Positions 1-6,072 of a stretch of 16,818 nucleotides of DNA are shown here, piece by piece (within the stretch, counting starts at the first letter, position 1; every line of letters begins with the position of its first letter). Made by a program: the position numbers and the translations under genes. The stretch is from NCBI GenBank assembly GCA_020723725.1, contig DYIG01000012.1, forward strand, positions 1 to 16,818, in the 5' to 3' direction. Origin of the DNA: Thermaerobacter marianensis (lineage in GTDB: Bacteria; Bacillota; Sulfobacillia; DYIH01; DYIG01). The notes under the pieces are model-generated. The model did not search any database. It saw nothing but the letters and a program-made list of their open reading frames with translations, and was not told the origin of the DNA.

Positions 1-22
1 CCGCCGGTATGCAGGCAGAAAA

Positions 23-466
23 CTATTTTGAACCATCCCGTAAACATAAAGTGCCGATATACGTTAGATTGATAAACGTCTCGTAGCTCAAACGAAATTC
101 CTGACGAACTCGTTGTAAATCCATAGGTATCAGGGTATTTATCCCTGCCTTATGTTCAATAAGGATCTTCGTTTTCTCCGCCATTTCAACAAAACGTTGA
201 GAAAGTCCACGAAAATAAGCTGCCTGTTCTTTAGTGCGATCCGACCAGCCATTCTTAACTTCTGAACAGAAAGCATGAACTTGACTTTGAAACGCCTTTG
301 CATCACCAATTGCTTCAGCGGCATTTACTGCAAGCCGTTGATATTTACATCCTCGTACTAGCAACTTCAGAGCATGGGTAAGTCTTTGCAAAACAGCACC
401 TTCTCCGGCTTGAATTTTAAGGGATATAATCCGGCCTGCTACGTTCATTCCACTGAATAAAACCAT
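23..466 (-). CDS. Hypothetical protein, 147 aa, unrecognised
   Basis: I do not recognise this protein. It is a complete frame from ATG (466-464) to TAG (25-23). The sequence is mostly helix-forming, with many K, E, R, Q and A, no signal peptide and no clear membrane segment. Two cysteines (in RGCKYQ and AFCSEV) do not form an obvious metal site. An alternative start is Met7 (448-446); neither start has a strong ribosome binding site. It lies 27 bases downstream of the 3' end of tRNA-Pro on the same strand, with no hairpin terminator seen between them, so tRNA read-through may transcribe it. Two 60-base lines counted by eye are about 40% G+C, against about 58% for a line in the his region, so it may be acquired DNA. 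It could also be a fortuitous frame. Confidence 0.55.
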   Translation of the reverse strand: MVLFSGMNVAGRIISLKIQAGEGAVLQRLTHALKLLVRGCKYQRLAVNAAEAIGDAKAFQSQVHAFCSEVKNGWSDRTKEQAAYFRGLSQRFVEMAEKTKILIEHKAGINTLIPMDLQRVRQEFRLSYETFINLTYIGTLCLRDGSK

Positions 467-493
467 GAGGAAGCCTTGATTTTAAGAAGAAAA

Positions 494-570
494 TGGTCGG
501 GATGGCGAGATTCGAACTCGCGGCCTCCGCGTCCCGAACACGGCGCCCTGCCAAGCTGGGCTACATCCCG
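494..570 (-). tRNA. tRNA-Pro (anticodon CGG), CCA end encoded
   Basis: Read on the minus strand, the cloverleaf is complete. The acceptor stem CGGGATG pairs with CATCCCG, the D arm is GCCC/GGGC with GG in the loop, and the anticodon stem CCGTG pairs with CGCGG with one G-U. The loop TTCGGGA gives anticodon CGG at 536-534, reading CCG. The T arm is GCGAG-TTCGAAT-CTCGC. Discriminator A (497) is followed by a genome-encoded CCA (496-494). A strong sigma-A-type promoter lies just upstream. Confidence 0.97.
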
Positions 571-587
571 ACACATTCAGCAAAGTT

Positions 588-616
588 ATTTTAGTGGCTT
601 AGATATCAAGTGTCAA
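588..616 (-). promoter_or_regulatory. Sigma-A-type promoter of tRNA-Pro
   Basis: On the minus strand, a perfect -35 TTGACA (616-611) is followed by a 17-base spacer and -10 TAAAAT (593-588). Transcription would start near 581, about 11 bases before the mature tRNA 5' end, which is a usual distance for a tRNA gene. Confidence 0.75.
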
Positions 617-633
617 ACTACAACAAGTGTCAA
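607..633. repeat. 10-bp direct repeat CAAGTGTCAA, 17-base period
   Basis: CAAGTGTCAA occurs at 607-616 and again at 624-633. Read on the minus strand, each copy begins with TTGACA. The inner copy carries the -35 element of the tRNA-Pro promoter. The outer copy duplicates that element 17 bases upstream but has only CTTGAT at the matching -10 position. Confidence 0.6.
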
Positions 634-669
634 TCCTTGACTTGACGATCATTAGCTGAAAAATGTAGG

Positions 670-698
670 TTTCGAATACGGCCAATCTTTACTATCAT
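670..698 (+). promoter_or_regulatory. Possible promoter before the PepSY-like gene
   Basis: TTTCGA (670-675), a 17-base spacer and TATCAT (693-698) resemble a sigma-A promoter with a weak -35. It faces the 763 gene, which may open the yerC-his transcription unit. The surrounding A+T-rich gap (571-762) also holds the divergent tRNA promoter; nothing else was recognised in it. Confidence 0.25.
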
Positions 699-762
699 AT
701 ATCAATTGGCGTTTCTGTTACGATACTGACAGTAATTCAGGTCCTGAAAGAGTGGCAGCCAC

Positions 763-1233
763 TTGGGGAATTCAGTCCGGGTGACAAGATATCAACTTTG
801 GTTTATTGCCATGGCAGCTTTTTTGCTTGCTGTCTTATTTGCATTTATGAATTTTAGGCCTCATAGCCCGAAGAACGTAACGGTTACGCCCAAAAAAAGC
901 TCTGGTGATGCCACAACCATTCCCAAGCCCGTCACCCGTCAAATGGCGATGGGAATTGCCAATGAGTGGGCTGGGCCTGAAATAGTTGAATGGGCAGAGG
1001 ATGTCGAGGTTCGCCAGGTCCAGGTGAACCCGGACCTGAATCCAGATGATCTTGAGAAACTGCCTGATGGCAGCATGAGCGGGGAAATTAAACCCGGGGC
1101 GGGAACAGACCCCTGGCTGATTGAATTCATTGGAGTTAAGAAGGATACAGGCAGACGCTATATTTTTTATCTCCTTATCGACAGTCGCAATGGTGAAATA
1201 ATCCACGTAGGTATTGCTGGGGATAACCGCTAG
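763..1233 (+). CDS. Membrane-anchored PepSY-like hypothetical protein
   Basis: A 156-residue protein with one N-terminal hydrophobic segment (about residues 11-30, with IAMAAFLLAVLFAFM) after a short basic start. This fits a signal anchor with the rest outside the membrane. A P/K/S/T-rich linker (about 32-57) leads to a C-terminal domain. Its end, with WLIEFIG, TGRRYIFYLLID and NGEIIHV, has the beta-hairpin pattern of PepSY-type domains: an aromatic/hydrophobic strand, then a D-x-x-x-G-E-I turn. The PepSY assignment is an impression, not a proven match. The chosen start is TTG; a GTG at 781 would give 150 residues, and neither has a decisive ribosome site. The gene ends 35 bases before the yerC-like regulator, so the two may be co-transcribed into the his operon. 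Confidence 0.7.
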   Translation: MGNSVRVTRYQLWFIAMAAFLLAVLFAFMNFRPHSPKNVTVTPKKSSGDATTIPKPVTRQMAMGIANEWAGPEIVEWAEDVEVRQVQVNPDLNPDDLEKLPDGSMSGEIKPGAGTDPWLIEFIGVKKDTGRRYIFYLLIDSRNGEIIHVGIAGDNR

Positions 1234-1253
1234 AATGTTAATGTTGAAACATT

Positions 1254-1261
1254 GAGGGGGG
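1254..1261 (+). promoter_or_regulatory. Strong SD positioned for an ACG start of yerC
   Basis: GAGGGGGG lies 7 bases before ACG (1269-1271). This is the only strong Shine-Dalgarno (SD) sequence upstream of the conserved N-terminus of the YerC-like protein. No ATG, GTG or TTG occurs in frame between the upstream stop (TGA, 1245-1247) and GTG 1353. Confidence 0.55.
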
Positions 1262-1268
1262 CCTTCTT

Positions 1269-1580
1269 ACGAACCGCTCGGATACCTATGACAGCAAGCT
1301 TCGCGATCCTCGGACGGACCGTCTGTTCGAGGCCATCCTGACCCTGCGCGATGTGGATGAATGCTACCAGTTCTTTGAGGACCTCTGTACTGTGGGAGAG
1401 ATCAGGGCACTGGCCCAGCGCTTCCAGGTTGCAGAGATGCTTAGCAACGGGGCCACCTATGAGGAGATCGTGGCTCGAACGGGGATCAGCACCGCCACCA
1501 TCAGCAGGATTAAAAGATTCCTCCATTATGGCGCCGACGGATACCGCATGACCCTGAGCCGTTTGAAAAAAAGGCGTTGA
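1269..1580 (+). CDS. yerC: YerC/YecD-family TrpR-like regulator, apparent ACG start
   Basis: A 103-residue DNA-binding protein of the YerC/YecD family (TrpR-like fold). From ACG it begins MNRSDTYDSKLRDP and continues with family-typical TDRLFEAIL, ECYQFFEDLCT, EIRALAQRF, the recognition helix region GISTATISRIKRFL (about residues 72-85) and the GADGY signature near 88-92. The first canonical in-frame start, GTG 1353, would remove 28 conserved residues, so the gene almost certainly begins upstream. ACG at 1269 sits 7 bases after GAGGGGGG, exactly where an ATG is expected. From memory, TrpR-family YerC proteins have been predicted by comparative genomics to control histidine genes in Firmicutes. 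The position 69 bases before hisZ supports that role here. The stop overlaps the candidate hisZ -35 element. Confidence 0.9.
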   Translation, partial: TNRSDTYDSKLRDPRTDRLFEAILTLRDVDECYQFFEDLCTVGEIRALAQRFQVAEMLSNGATYEEIVARTGISTATISRIKRFLHYGADGYRMTLSRLKKRR

Positions 1581-1606
1581 CACCAAGCGTTATAAAGTAA
1601 TAGTCT
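1577..1606 (+). promoter_or_regulatory. Candidate his operon promoter
   Basis: A perfect -35 TTGACA (1577-1582) overlaps the yerC stop codon and is followed by an 18-base spacer and a weak -10 TAGTCT (1601-1606). Transcription would start near 1613, inside the inverted repeats described separately. The leader to hisZ would be only about 40 bases, too short for a T-box or attenuator. Confidence 0.4.
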
Positions 1607-1609
1607 AAG

Positions 1610-1637
1610 AGTGCCGTGACACTTTAGCGCGGTAAAG
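1610..1637. promoter_or_regulatory. Two inverted repeats with 6-base spacers, candidate his operator
   Basis: AGTG-N6-CACT spans 1610-1623 and CTTTA-N6-TAAAG spans 1622-1637, so the two repeats abut. Both lie at or just after the predicted start point of the hisZ promoter, where a repressor would block transcription. The TrpR-family gene immediately upstream is the obvious candidate to bind. The link is inferred from position and symmetry only. Confidence 0.35.
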
Positions 1638-1649
1638 CGATAAAGGAAG

Positions 1650-2840
1650 ATGACATTGGACGGTTTGGAGTATTGGGTCAACGAAGCGAGCGGCCTTAGA
1701 AGGATAGAGGACAAGCTGATAGGCCTTTGGTCTAAATGGGGTTATAGGGAGGTAAATACCCCAACACTTCACTCCTGGGACGACATTAATGCCGGCCGTT
1801 CCGGGGTGGGTGACAGGGCATGGAAGGTCTTGGATCAGGAAGGTAATGTCCTCTGTTTGCGTCCCGACGTAACCATCCCCATCGCCCGGCTTGTGGCGAC
1901 CGACCTGCGAGACGAACCGAGACCCTTGCGTCTAAGTTACGCGGGAGCCACCTTCCAGAGGGGGACAATGGCGGGTGCTGCCGAGGAGAGGCCGCAATAT
2001 GGGTTGGAGCTGGTCGGCGTCGATTCCCCGGCTGCCGATGCAGAGGTCCTGGCGATGGCTGCCGAGAGTTTACTCGCTTTCGGTCTGGATGAATTCCGGC
2101 TGGTGGTAGGCCACATGGGTGTTCTTGACGGCGTCCTGGCGGGTTCGGGGCTATTGGCTGAGGAAGGGGACAGGGTCAAGCAGGCCCTGCAAAACCGGGA
2201 TCACGTCGCTTTGGAAAGGCTGGTTGCCCCTGTTGGAGCCCCGGCGGGAAGGACCAGTCTTCTTAGGTACCTAACGGAGCCACTAACGTTGCCTCTGGGC
2301 CGCGCCGCGGAATCCTTGGGGTTTCCCGCAACAGATGACGACCCGTCTTGGAGCCGCCTGCATGAGGTGGCCAGCATCATAAGGGGCTATGGGCTTGATC
2401 AGTATTTCGTCTTTGAACCGGGTCTGGTGCGCGGGCTCGGTTATTACACCGGACTGGTTTTTGAAGTTACTTGTCCGGTGCTGGCCTGGCCGGTTGGTGG
2501 CGGGGGGCGTTATGACGGGCTCATCGGCGCTTTTGGGAAGGGCGAACCTGCCACTGGTTTCGCCTTTGATGCCAGGAGTCTCTACAGGGTTCTCAAGGCC
2601 CGCGGCTTGGAGCAAAAACCGGCAATCCCTGATTTGTTGTTTGTTGCCGATGAATCCTGCAGTTACATGGCGTGGTCGAAGGCGCGAGCCTATCGCCAGC
2701 AGGGCGTGGCAGTGGAGGTCGGCCTGGAGAACGAAGTGTCAAGCATGATGGAATACGCCCGGCGCAGGGGGTTCGGTAAGGTGGTCAGGATCATGGCGGA
2801 CGGATCTGAAGAGGTTCTGTTTGATAGGGGTAGCCGGTAA
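1650..2840 (+). CDS. hisZ: ATP phosphoribosyltransferase regulatory subunit HisZ
   Basis: HisZ is a catalytically inactive histidyl-tRNA synthetase paralogue. It forms a complex with short-form HisG and makes the first histidine enzyme active and feedback-sensitive. The 396-residue protein shows the class II synthetase-like core: LRPDVTIPIARLVAT (about 69-83), SYAGATFQ (about 97-104), YGLELVGVDSPAADAE (about 115-130), GLGYYTGLVFEV (about 261-272) and GGGGRYDGL. A short C-terminal domain follows. The ATG at 1650 lies only 2 bases after AAAGGA (1642-1647); TTG at 1656 has the better 8-base spacing and could be the real start, shortening the protein by two residues. Its stop overlaps the hisG start as TAATG. 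Its presence agrees with the short HisG encoded next. Confidence 0.95.
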   Translation: MTLDGLEYWVNEASGLRRIEDKLIGLWSKWGYREVNTPTLHSWDDINAGRSGVGDRAWKVLDQEGNVLCLRPDVTIPIARLVATDLRDEPRPLRLSYAGATFQRGTMAGAAEERPQYGLELVGVDSPAADAEVLAMAAESLLAFGLDEFRLVVGHMGVLDGVLAGSGLLAEEGDRVKQALQNRDHVALERLVAPVGAPAGRTSLLRYLTEPLTLPLGRAAESLGFPATDDDPSWSRLHEVASIIRGYGLDQYFVFEPGLVRGLGYYTGLVFEVTCPVLAWPVGGGGRYDGLIGAFGKGEPATGFAFDARSLYRVLKARGLEQKPAIPDLLFVADESCSYMAWSKARAYRQQGVAVEVGLENEVSSMMEYARRRGFGKVVRIMADGSEEVLFDRGSR

Positions 2841-3052
2841 TGGGCAACGGCTTGGTTATGGCGCTTCCGAAGGGCAGGCTCCTCCCTGTAGTGCTCGAGA
2901 TGTTGCATCGTGCCGGGTTGCCGGTGCCGGATGGTGATGACGGCAGACTGGTGATAGACGCCGGTTCCGGTGTGCGCTACCTGATTTCCCGCCCGGCCGA
3001 TGTGGTCGTCTATGTAAGGGAGGGGGCCGCTGACCTGGGGGTAACGTTGTGA
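2840..3052 (+). CDS. hisG: HisG N-terminal fragment (split or frameshifted hisG)
   Basis: This frame gives the first part of the short-form ATP phosphoribosyltransferase, which joins ATP and PRPP in the first step of histidine synthesis. Family motifs are intact: MALPKGRLLPVVLEML near the start, GVRYLISRPADVVVYV, and GAADLGV at the end. Where the family continues with a segment like VGKDVL, this frame instead reads T-L and stops at TGA (3050-3052). The stop overlaps the ATG that begins the rest of hisG (TGATG). Comparison with the expected protein suggests about 10 bases are missing. Whether this is a genuine split gene, a broken gene or a sequence error cannot be told here. The start overlaps the hisZ stop. 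Confidence 0.8.
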   Translation: MGNGLVMALPKGRLLPVVLEMLHRAGLPVPDGDDGRLVIDAGSGVRYLISRPADVVVYVREGAADLGVTL

Positions 3053-3480
3053 TGGAGGAACCGGAGGGGTATTACGAGCTCCTCGATCTCGGGGTCGGGG
3101 CGTGCCGTCTCTCCGTGGCTGGCGCTCTCCCTGCGGGGCAGAGCTGGCAGGAATTCCTGGCTTCGAAAGGGAATCTCATTCGAGTGGCCACAAAACACCC
3201 GCAGGCTACCCAGCGTTACTTTGCCACCATGGGGCTGTCCCCCAGGGTCATCGGGCTGCGCGGTGCCCTGGAATTGGCTCCACAGGTTGGGGTTGCCGAC
3301 CTCATTGTCGACCTTGTCGAAACGGGCCGGACCTTGAAGGCCAACGGGCTGTTTGAACTCGCCGAGATAGCGGCTGTTACCGCTCGTTTAATCGCCAACC
3401 CGGTTTCCTATCGGTTCAAATCCCAGGCTATTAACCCTCTTGTCGGGAGGATGCGGGAATTGGTGGGTGGTTCGCGTTGA
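3052..3480 (+). CDS. hisG: HisG C-terminal fragment (split or frameshifted hisG)
   Basis: This frame continues HisG after the break. It starts MEEPEGYYELLDLGVGACRL, has the domain II/return segment IRVATKHPQATQRYF, the PRPP-binding loop region GVADLIVDLVETGRTLKANG, and ends NPLVGRMRELVGGSR like other short HisG proteins. It has 142 residues from ATG 3052; GTG 3049, one codon earlier, is also possible. GGGGG at 3037-3041 lies 10 bases before the ATG and 7 before the GTG, so it could serve as an internal ribosome site. Together the fragments total 212 residues, near the usual short-form length, but the VGKD-type segment between them is lost. The stop overlaps the hisD start (TTGA). Confidence 0.8.
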   Translation: MEEPEGYYELLDLGVGACRLSVAGALPAGQSWQEFLASKGNLIRVATKHPQATQRYFATMGLSPRVIGLRGALELAPQVGVADLIVDLVETGRTLKANGLFELAEIAAVTARLIANPVSYRFKSQAINPLVGRMRELVGGSR

Positions 3481-4781
3481 CTCTGTTGAGGAGATTTGAT
3501 GGACCAGGTTTCAGCGAATGGTTAAACGCTGATCGGGAGAAAGGGTACCCTGTTCCCGAGGGCGTGGAAGATGCTGTGAGCGCCATTCTGGCCGATGTTC
3601 GCCAGCGGGGCGACAAGGCGGTGCTGGCATACACCGAACGCTTTGACGGGGTGAGCCTGACCCCGGGTGATTTGGTCGTCCGTGGCAGTGAATTCGGAGA
3701 GGCGGCGAATTCGCTGGACCCTGCTTTGTTCTCCGCCTTGCGGACTACAAGGGATCGCATAGAAGCCTTCCACAGGCACCAATTGGAAGAAGGTTACGAG
3801 ATACGCGACCAGGACGGCAACATCTGCGGCCGGGTCATCAGGCCCTTGCAGCGGGTGGGTATCTATATACCGGGGGGGCGCGCTGAATACCCCTCATCCG
3901 TCTTGATGTGCGCCATTCCAGCCAGGCTGGCGGGGGTCCAGGAGATCATCGTCTGCACCCCTCCCGGGGAGGACGGGCGGATACCGGCTTCGGTCCTGGC
4001 GGCCGCGGGCCTGGCGGGTGTCACACTCGTCTATAAGGTCGGCGGGGCGCAGGCAATTGCCGCCATGGCCTATGGGACAGAGACCATTCCCAAGGTCGAT
4101 AAAATTGTCGGCCCGGGGAACATCTATGTCACCGTGGCAAAGAGGATGGTCTACGGTGCGGTCGATATCGACGGGCTTCACGGTCCCAGTGAAGTGGCCA
4201 TCGTGGCGGATGAGAGGGCTAACCCCGTTTGGGTTGCGGCGGACATGCTGGCACAGGCGGAGCACGACCCTCTCGCGCGGGCCGTTCTCCTTACGCCAAG
4301 TGCAGACCTGATTGATTCCGTGGAGGAAGAAATCGAGGCCCAGTTTGACAAATCACCTAGGGCGGACGTCATGAGGGCATCGCTCCGTGACTACGGGGCA
4401 GTTGTGCAGGTCAAGGACTTGGACGAGGCCATGGAACTGGCGAACCTGATGGCGCCGGAACACCTGGAACTCATGGTTAAGAACCCCGCGCCGCTGCTGG
4501 ATTCGGTACAGAACGCCGGCGCGGTGTTTCTGGGCTATCACTCTCCTGTCGCTGCAGGTGATTACTCTGCGGGCACGAACCACGTTTTACCCACCGGCGG
4601 GTCGGCTCGTTATTTCTCCGGCCTGGGTGTGGAGGCTTTCGTCAAGCGGATTGATTACTTTGAAGGGTCGGAATTTGGATACGCGGAGTGGGGCGAGGCG
4701 GCAATCAGAATTGCCTCGGCCGAAGGGTTGCAGGCGCATGCCAACTCGGTGAGTTTCCGCATGAGGGGCGTGAAGAAGTGA
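3477..4781 (+). CDS. hisD: Histidinol dehydrogenase
   Basis: HisD oxidises L-histidinol to L-histidine in two NAD-dependent steps, with a zinc ion in the active site. The 434-residue protein has normal length and all diagnostic motifs in order: IYIPGGRAEYPSSVLM, VGGAQAIAAMAYGTETIP, KIVGPGNIYVTVAKR, AQAEHDP (zinc ligands Gln and His), APEHLEL (catalytic Glu-His), AAGDYSAGTNHVLPTGG (Asp and His) and LQAHANSVSFR near the end. The usual AGPSEV reads LHGPSEV here. The start is TTG 3477, overlapping the hisG stop; TTG 3486 is an alternative. The stop TGA shares its A with the hisB ATG, so translation is probably coupled on both sides. Confidence 0.97.
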   Translation: MTLLRRFDGPGFSEWLNADREKGYPVPEGVEDAVSAILADVRQRGDKAVLAYTERFDGVSLTPGDLVVRGSEFGEAANSLDPALFSALRTTRDRIEAFHRHQLEEGYEIRDQDGNICGRVIRPLQRVGIYIPGGRAEYPSSVLMCAIPARLAGVQEIIVCTPPGEDGRIPASVLAAAGLAGVTLVYKVGGAQAIAAMAYGTETIPKVDKIVGPGNIYVTVAKRMVYGAVDIDGLHGPSEVAIVADERANPVWVAADMLAQAEHDPLARAVLLTPSADLIDSVEEEIEAQFDKSPRADVMRASLRDYGAVVQVKDLDEAMELANLMAPEHLELMVKNPAPLLDSVQNAGAVFLGYHSPVAAGDYSAGTNHVLPTGGSARYFSGLGVEAFVKRIDYFEGSEFGYAEWGEAAIRIASAEGLQAHANSVSFRMRGVKK

Positions 4782-5371
4782 TGAACCGTGAGGGAACGGT
4801 TAAAAGGGAGACCCGTGAAACGGCGATAAGTGTGAAGCTCGTGCTTGACGGGTCTGGCACGGCCAAGGCGGATACAGGCATACCATTCTTCAACCACATG
4901 ATCGAATCCCTCGCTCGTTTTGCCGGGTTTGACATCGAGATCGAGGCCAGGGGCGACCTGGCCGTCGACGGCCACCACACCGTAGAGGATGTGGGTATCG
5001 TGTTGGGCCAGGCCTTCGCCAGGGCGATCGGCAACCGTTCCGGCATCAGGCGGTATGGATGGGCCGCGCTGCCAATGGATGAATCCCTGGTTCTTGTTTC
5101 TTTGGACGTTTCCGGGCGGGTATACCTTGGGTGGGAGGTCCCTCTGGAGCCACGTTCTTTTGGTTATTTTCACACCGAGCTTGCCGAGGAGTTCTGGCGG
5201 GCCTTTGTCAACAATGCCGGTCTGAACTTGCACGTTCGCCTTCTCGCTGGTACAAACGCCCATCACGTGCTGGAGGCGGTTTGGAAGGGTGTGGGGCTTA
5301 GCCTCGGGCAGGCGGTTTCATCCGCTGATGGACTGGATGGGCCGCTATCCACGAAGGGGGTTCTCGGTTGA
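4781..5371 (+). CDS. hisB: Imidazoleglycerol-phosphate dehydratase
   Basis: HisB removes water from imidazole glycerol phosphate to give imidazole acetol phosphate, using a two-manganese active site. The 196-residue monofunctional form lacks the phosphatase domain of enteric HisB. Metal-binding motifs are complete: DTGIPFFNHM (31-40), DGHHTVED (63-70) and GTNAHHVLEAVWK (157-169). The end has the typical GPLSTKGVL. ATG 4781 is chosen because it overlaps the hisD stop as TGATG and gives the family's normal length; longer in-frame extensions would run into hisD. The stop overlaps the start of hisH in the same manner. The product of this step needs HisC, which is not encoded in the window. Confidence 0.97.
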   Translation: MNREGTVKRETRETAISVKLVLDGSGTAKADTGIPFFNHMIESLARFAGFDIEIEARGDLAVDGHHTVEDVGIVLGQAFARAIGNRSGIRRYGWAALPMDESLVLVSLDVSGRVYLGWEVPLEPRSFGYFHTELAEEFWRAFVNNAGLNLHVRLLAGTNAHHVLEAVWKGVGLSLGQAVSSADGLDGPLSTKGVLG

Positions 5372-6072
5372 TGCCGACGGCCCTTAGGGGGGACAGGCCG
5401 TTGATAGCGGTGGTTGATTACGGGATGGGGAACCTTCGCAGTGTCTCCCAGGCTCTGTCATTCCTATCCTGTCGGCATGTTGTCACCGCCTGCCCCGAGG
5501 ATCTGGATCAGGTTGTCGGCATTATGGTGCCCGGGGTTGGTGCATTCCCGGACGCCATGGAGCGGCTCAACGGCTCCGGCCTTTCCGATGCCATCAAGAG
5601 GCAGGTTGCCAAAGGCAAGCCCCTGCTTGGGATATGCCTGGGTCTGCAGATACTGTTTGAGACCGGCGAGGAGGCTGGCGGGGCTGTTGGCCTTGGCCTC
5701 CTTCCCGGCAGGGTGGTCCGGCTGGCTGGACCGGAAATGGCCGGGCTCAAGGTCCCGCACATGGGCTGGGATACGGCGGAATGGTCAGGGCCTTTCCCGC
5801 TCCTCAAATCGATTGCGTCACCGGCGTATTTCTACTTCGTACATTCCTATTGCATTCCGGCGCCTGAGGGGGCCGATGGCATGAGCGTGGCGTCCTGCAC
5901 ATATGGCAAGAAATTTATCGCCGCCGTTCAGAGGGGGAATGTGATGGGCACTCAGTTTCACCCCGAAAAGAGCGGGCGTGTAGGGCTTGAGGTGCTGAAG
6001 AATTTCCTGGGGATCTGCCATGCGGAACGGACCGCGGAGAGCGGCGGCGCTGCCGTTGGAGGTGGTTGTTGA
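5371..6072 (+). CDS. hisH: Imidazole glycerol phosphate synthase, glutaminase subunit HisH
   Basis: HisH hydrolyses glutamine and passes ammonia through a tunnel to HisF. It is a class I glutamine amidotransferase with nucleophile Cys89 in GICLGLQILFE and His197/Glu199 in GTQFHPEKSG. VVDYGMGNLRSV (about 14-25) and VPGVGAFPDAM (about 53-63) are also typical. With 233 residues it is slightly longer than usual, mainly through a tail after FLGIC rich in G, A and S. ATG 5371 overlaps the hisB stop (TGATG); TTG 5368 has better spacing from AAGGGGG (5354-5360) and is equally possible. The stop overlaps the hisA ATG. It works with the hisF product two genes downstream. Confidence 0.96.
   Translation: MPTALRGDRPLIAVVDYGMGNLRSVSQALSFLSCRHVVTACPEDLDQVVGIMVPGVGAFPDAMERLNGSGLSDAIKRQVAKGKPLLGICLGLQILFETGEEAGGAVGLGLLPGRVVRLAGPEMAGLKVPHMGWDTAEWSGPFPLLKSIASPAYFYFVHSYCIPAPEGADGMSVASCTYGKKFIAAVQRGNVMGTQFHPEKSGRVGLEVLKNFLGICHAERTAESGGAAVGGGC

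Noticed and set aside
1581..1649. T-box or attenuator in front of the his operon
   Set aside because: Only 69 bases separate yerC and hisZ and no T-box sequence, specifier loop, leader peptide or terminator hairpin is present.
3036..3052. Programmed -1 frameshift in hisG at CTGGGGGTA
   Set aside because: A -1 slip would join the frames with three residues lost, but the site does not fit a two-codon slippery heptamer and I saw no stimulatory structure. A split gene, mutation or sequence error is simpler.
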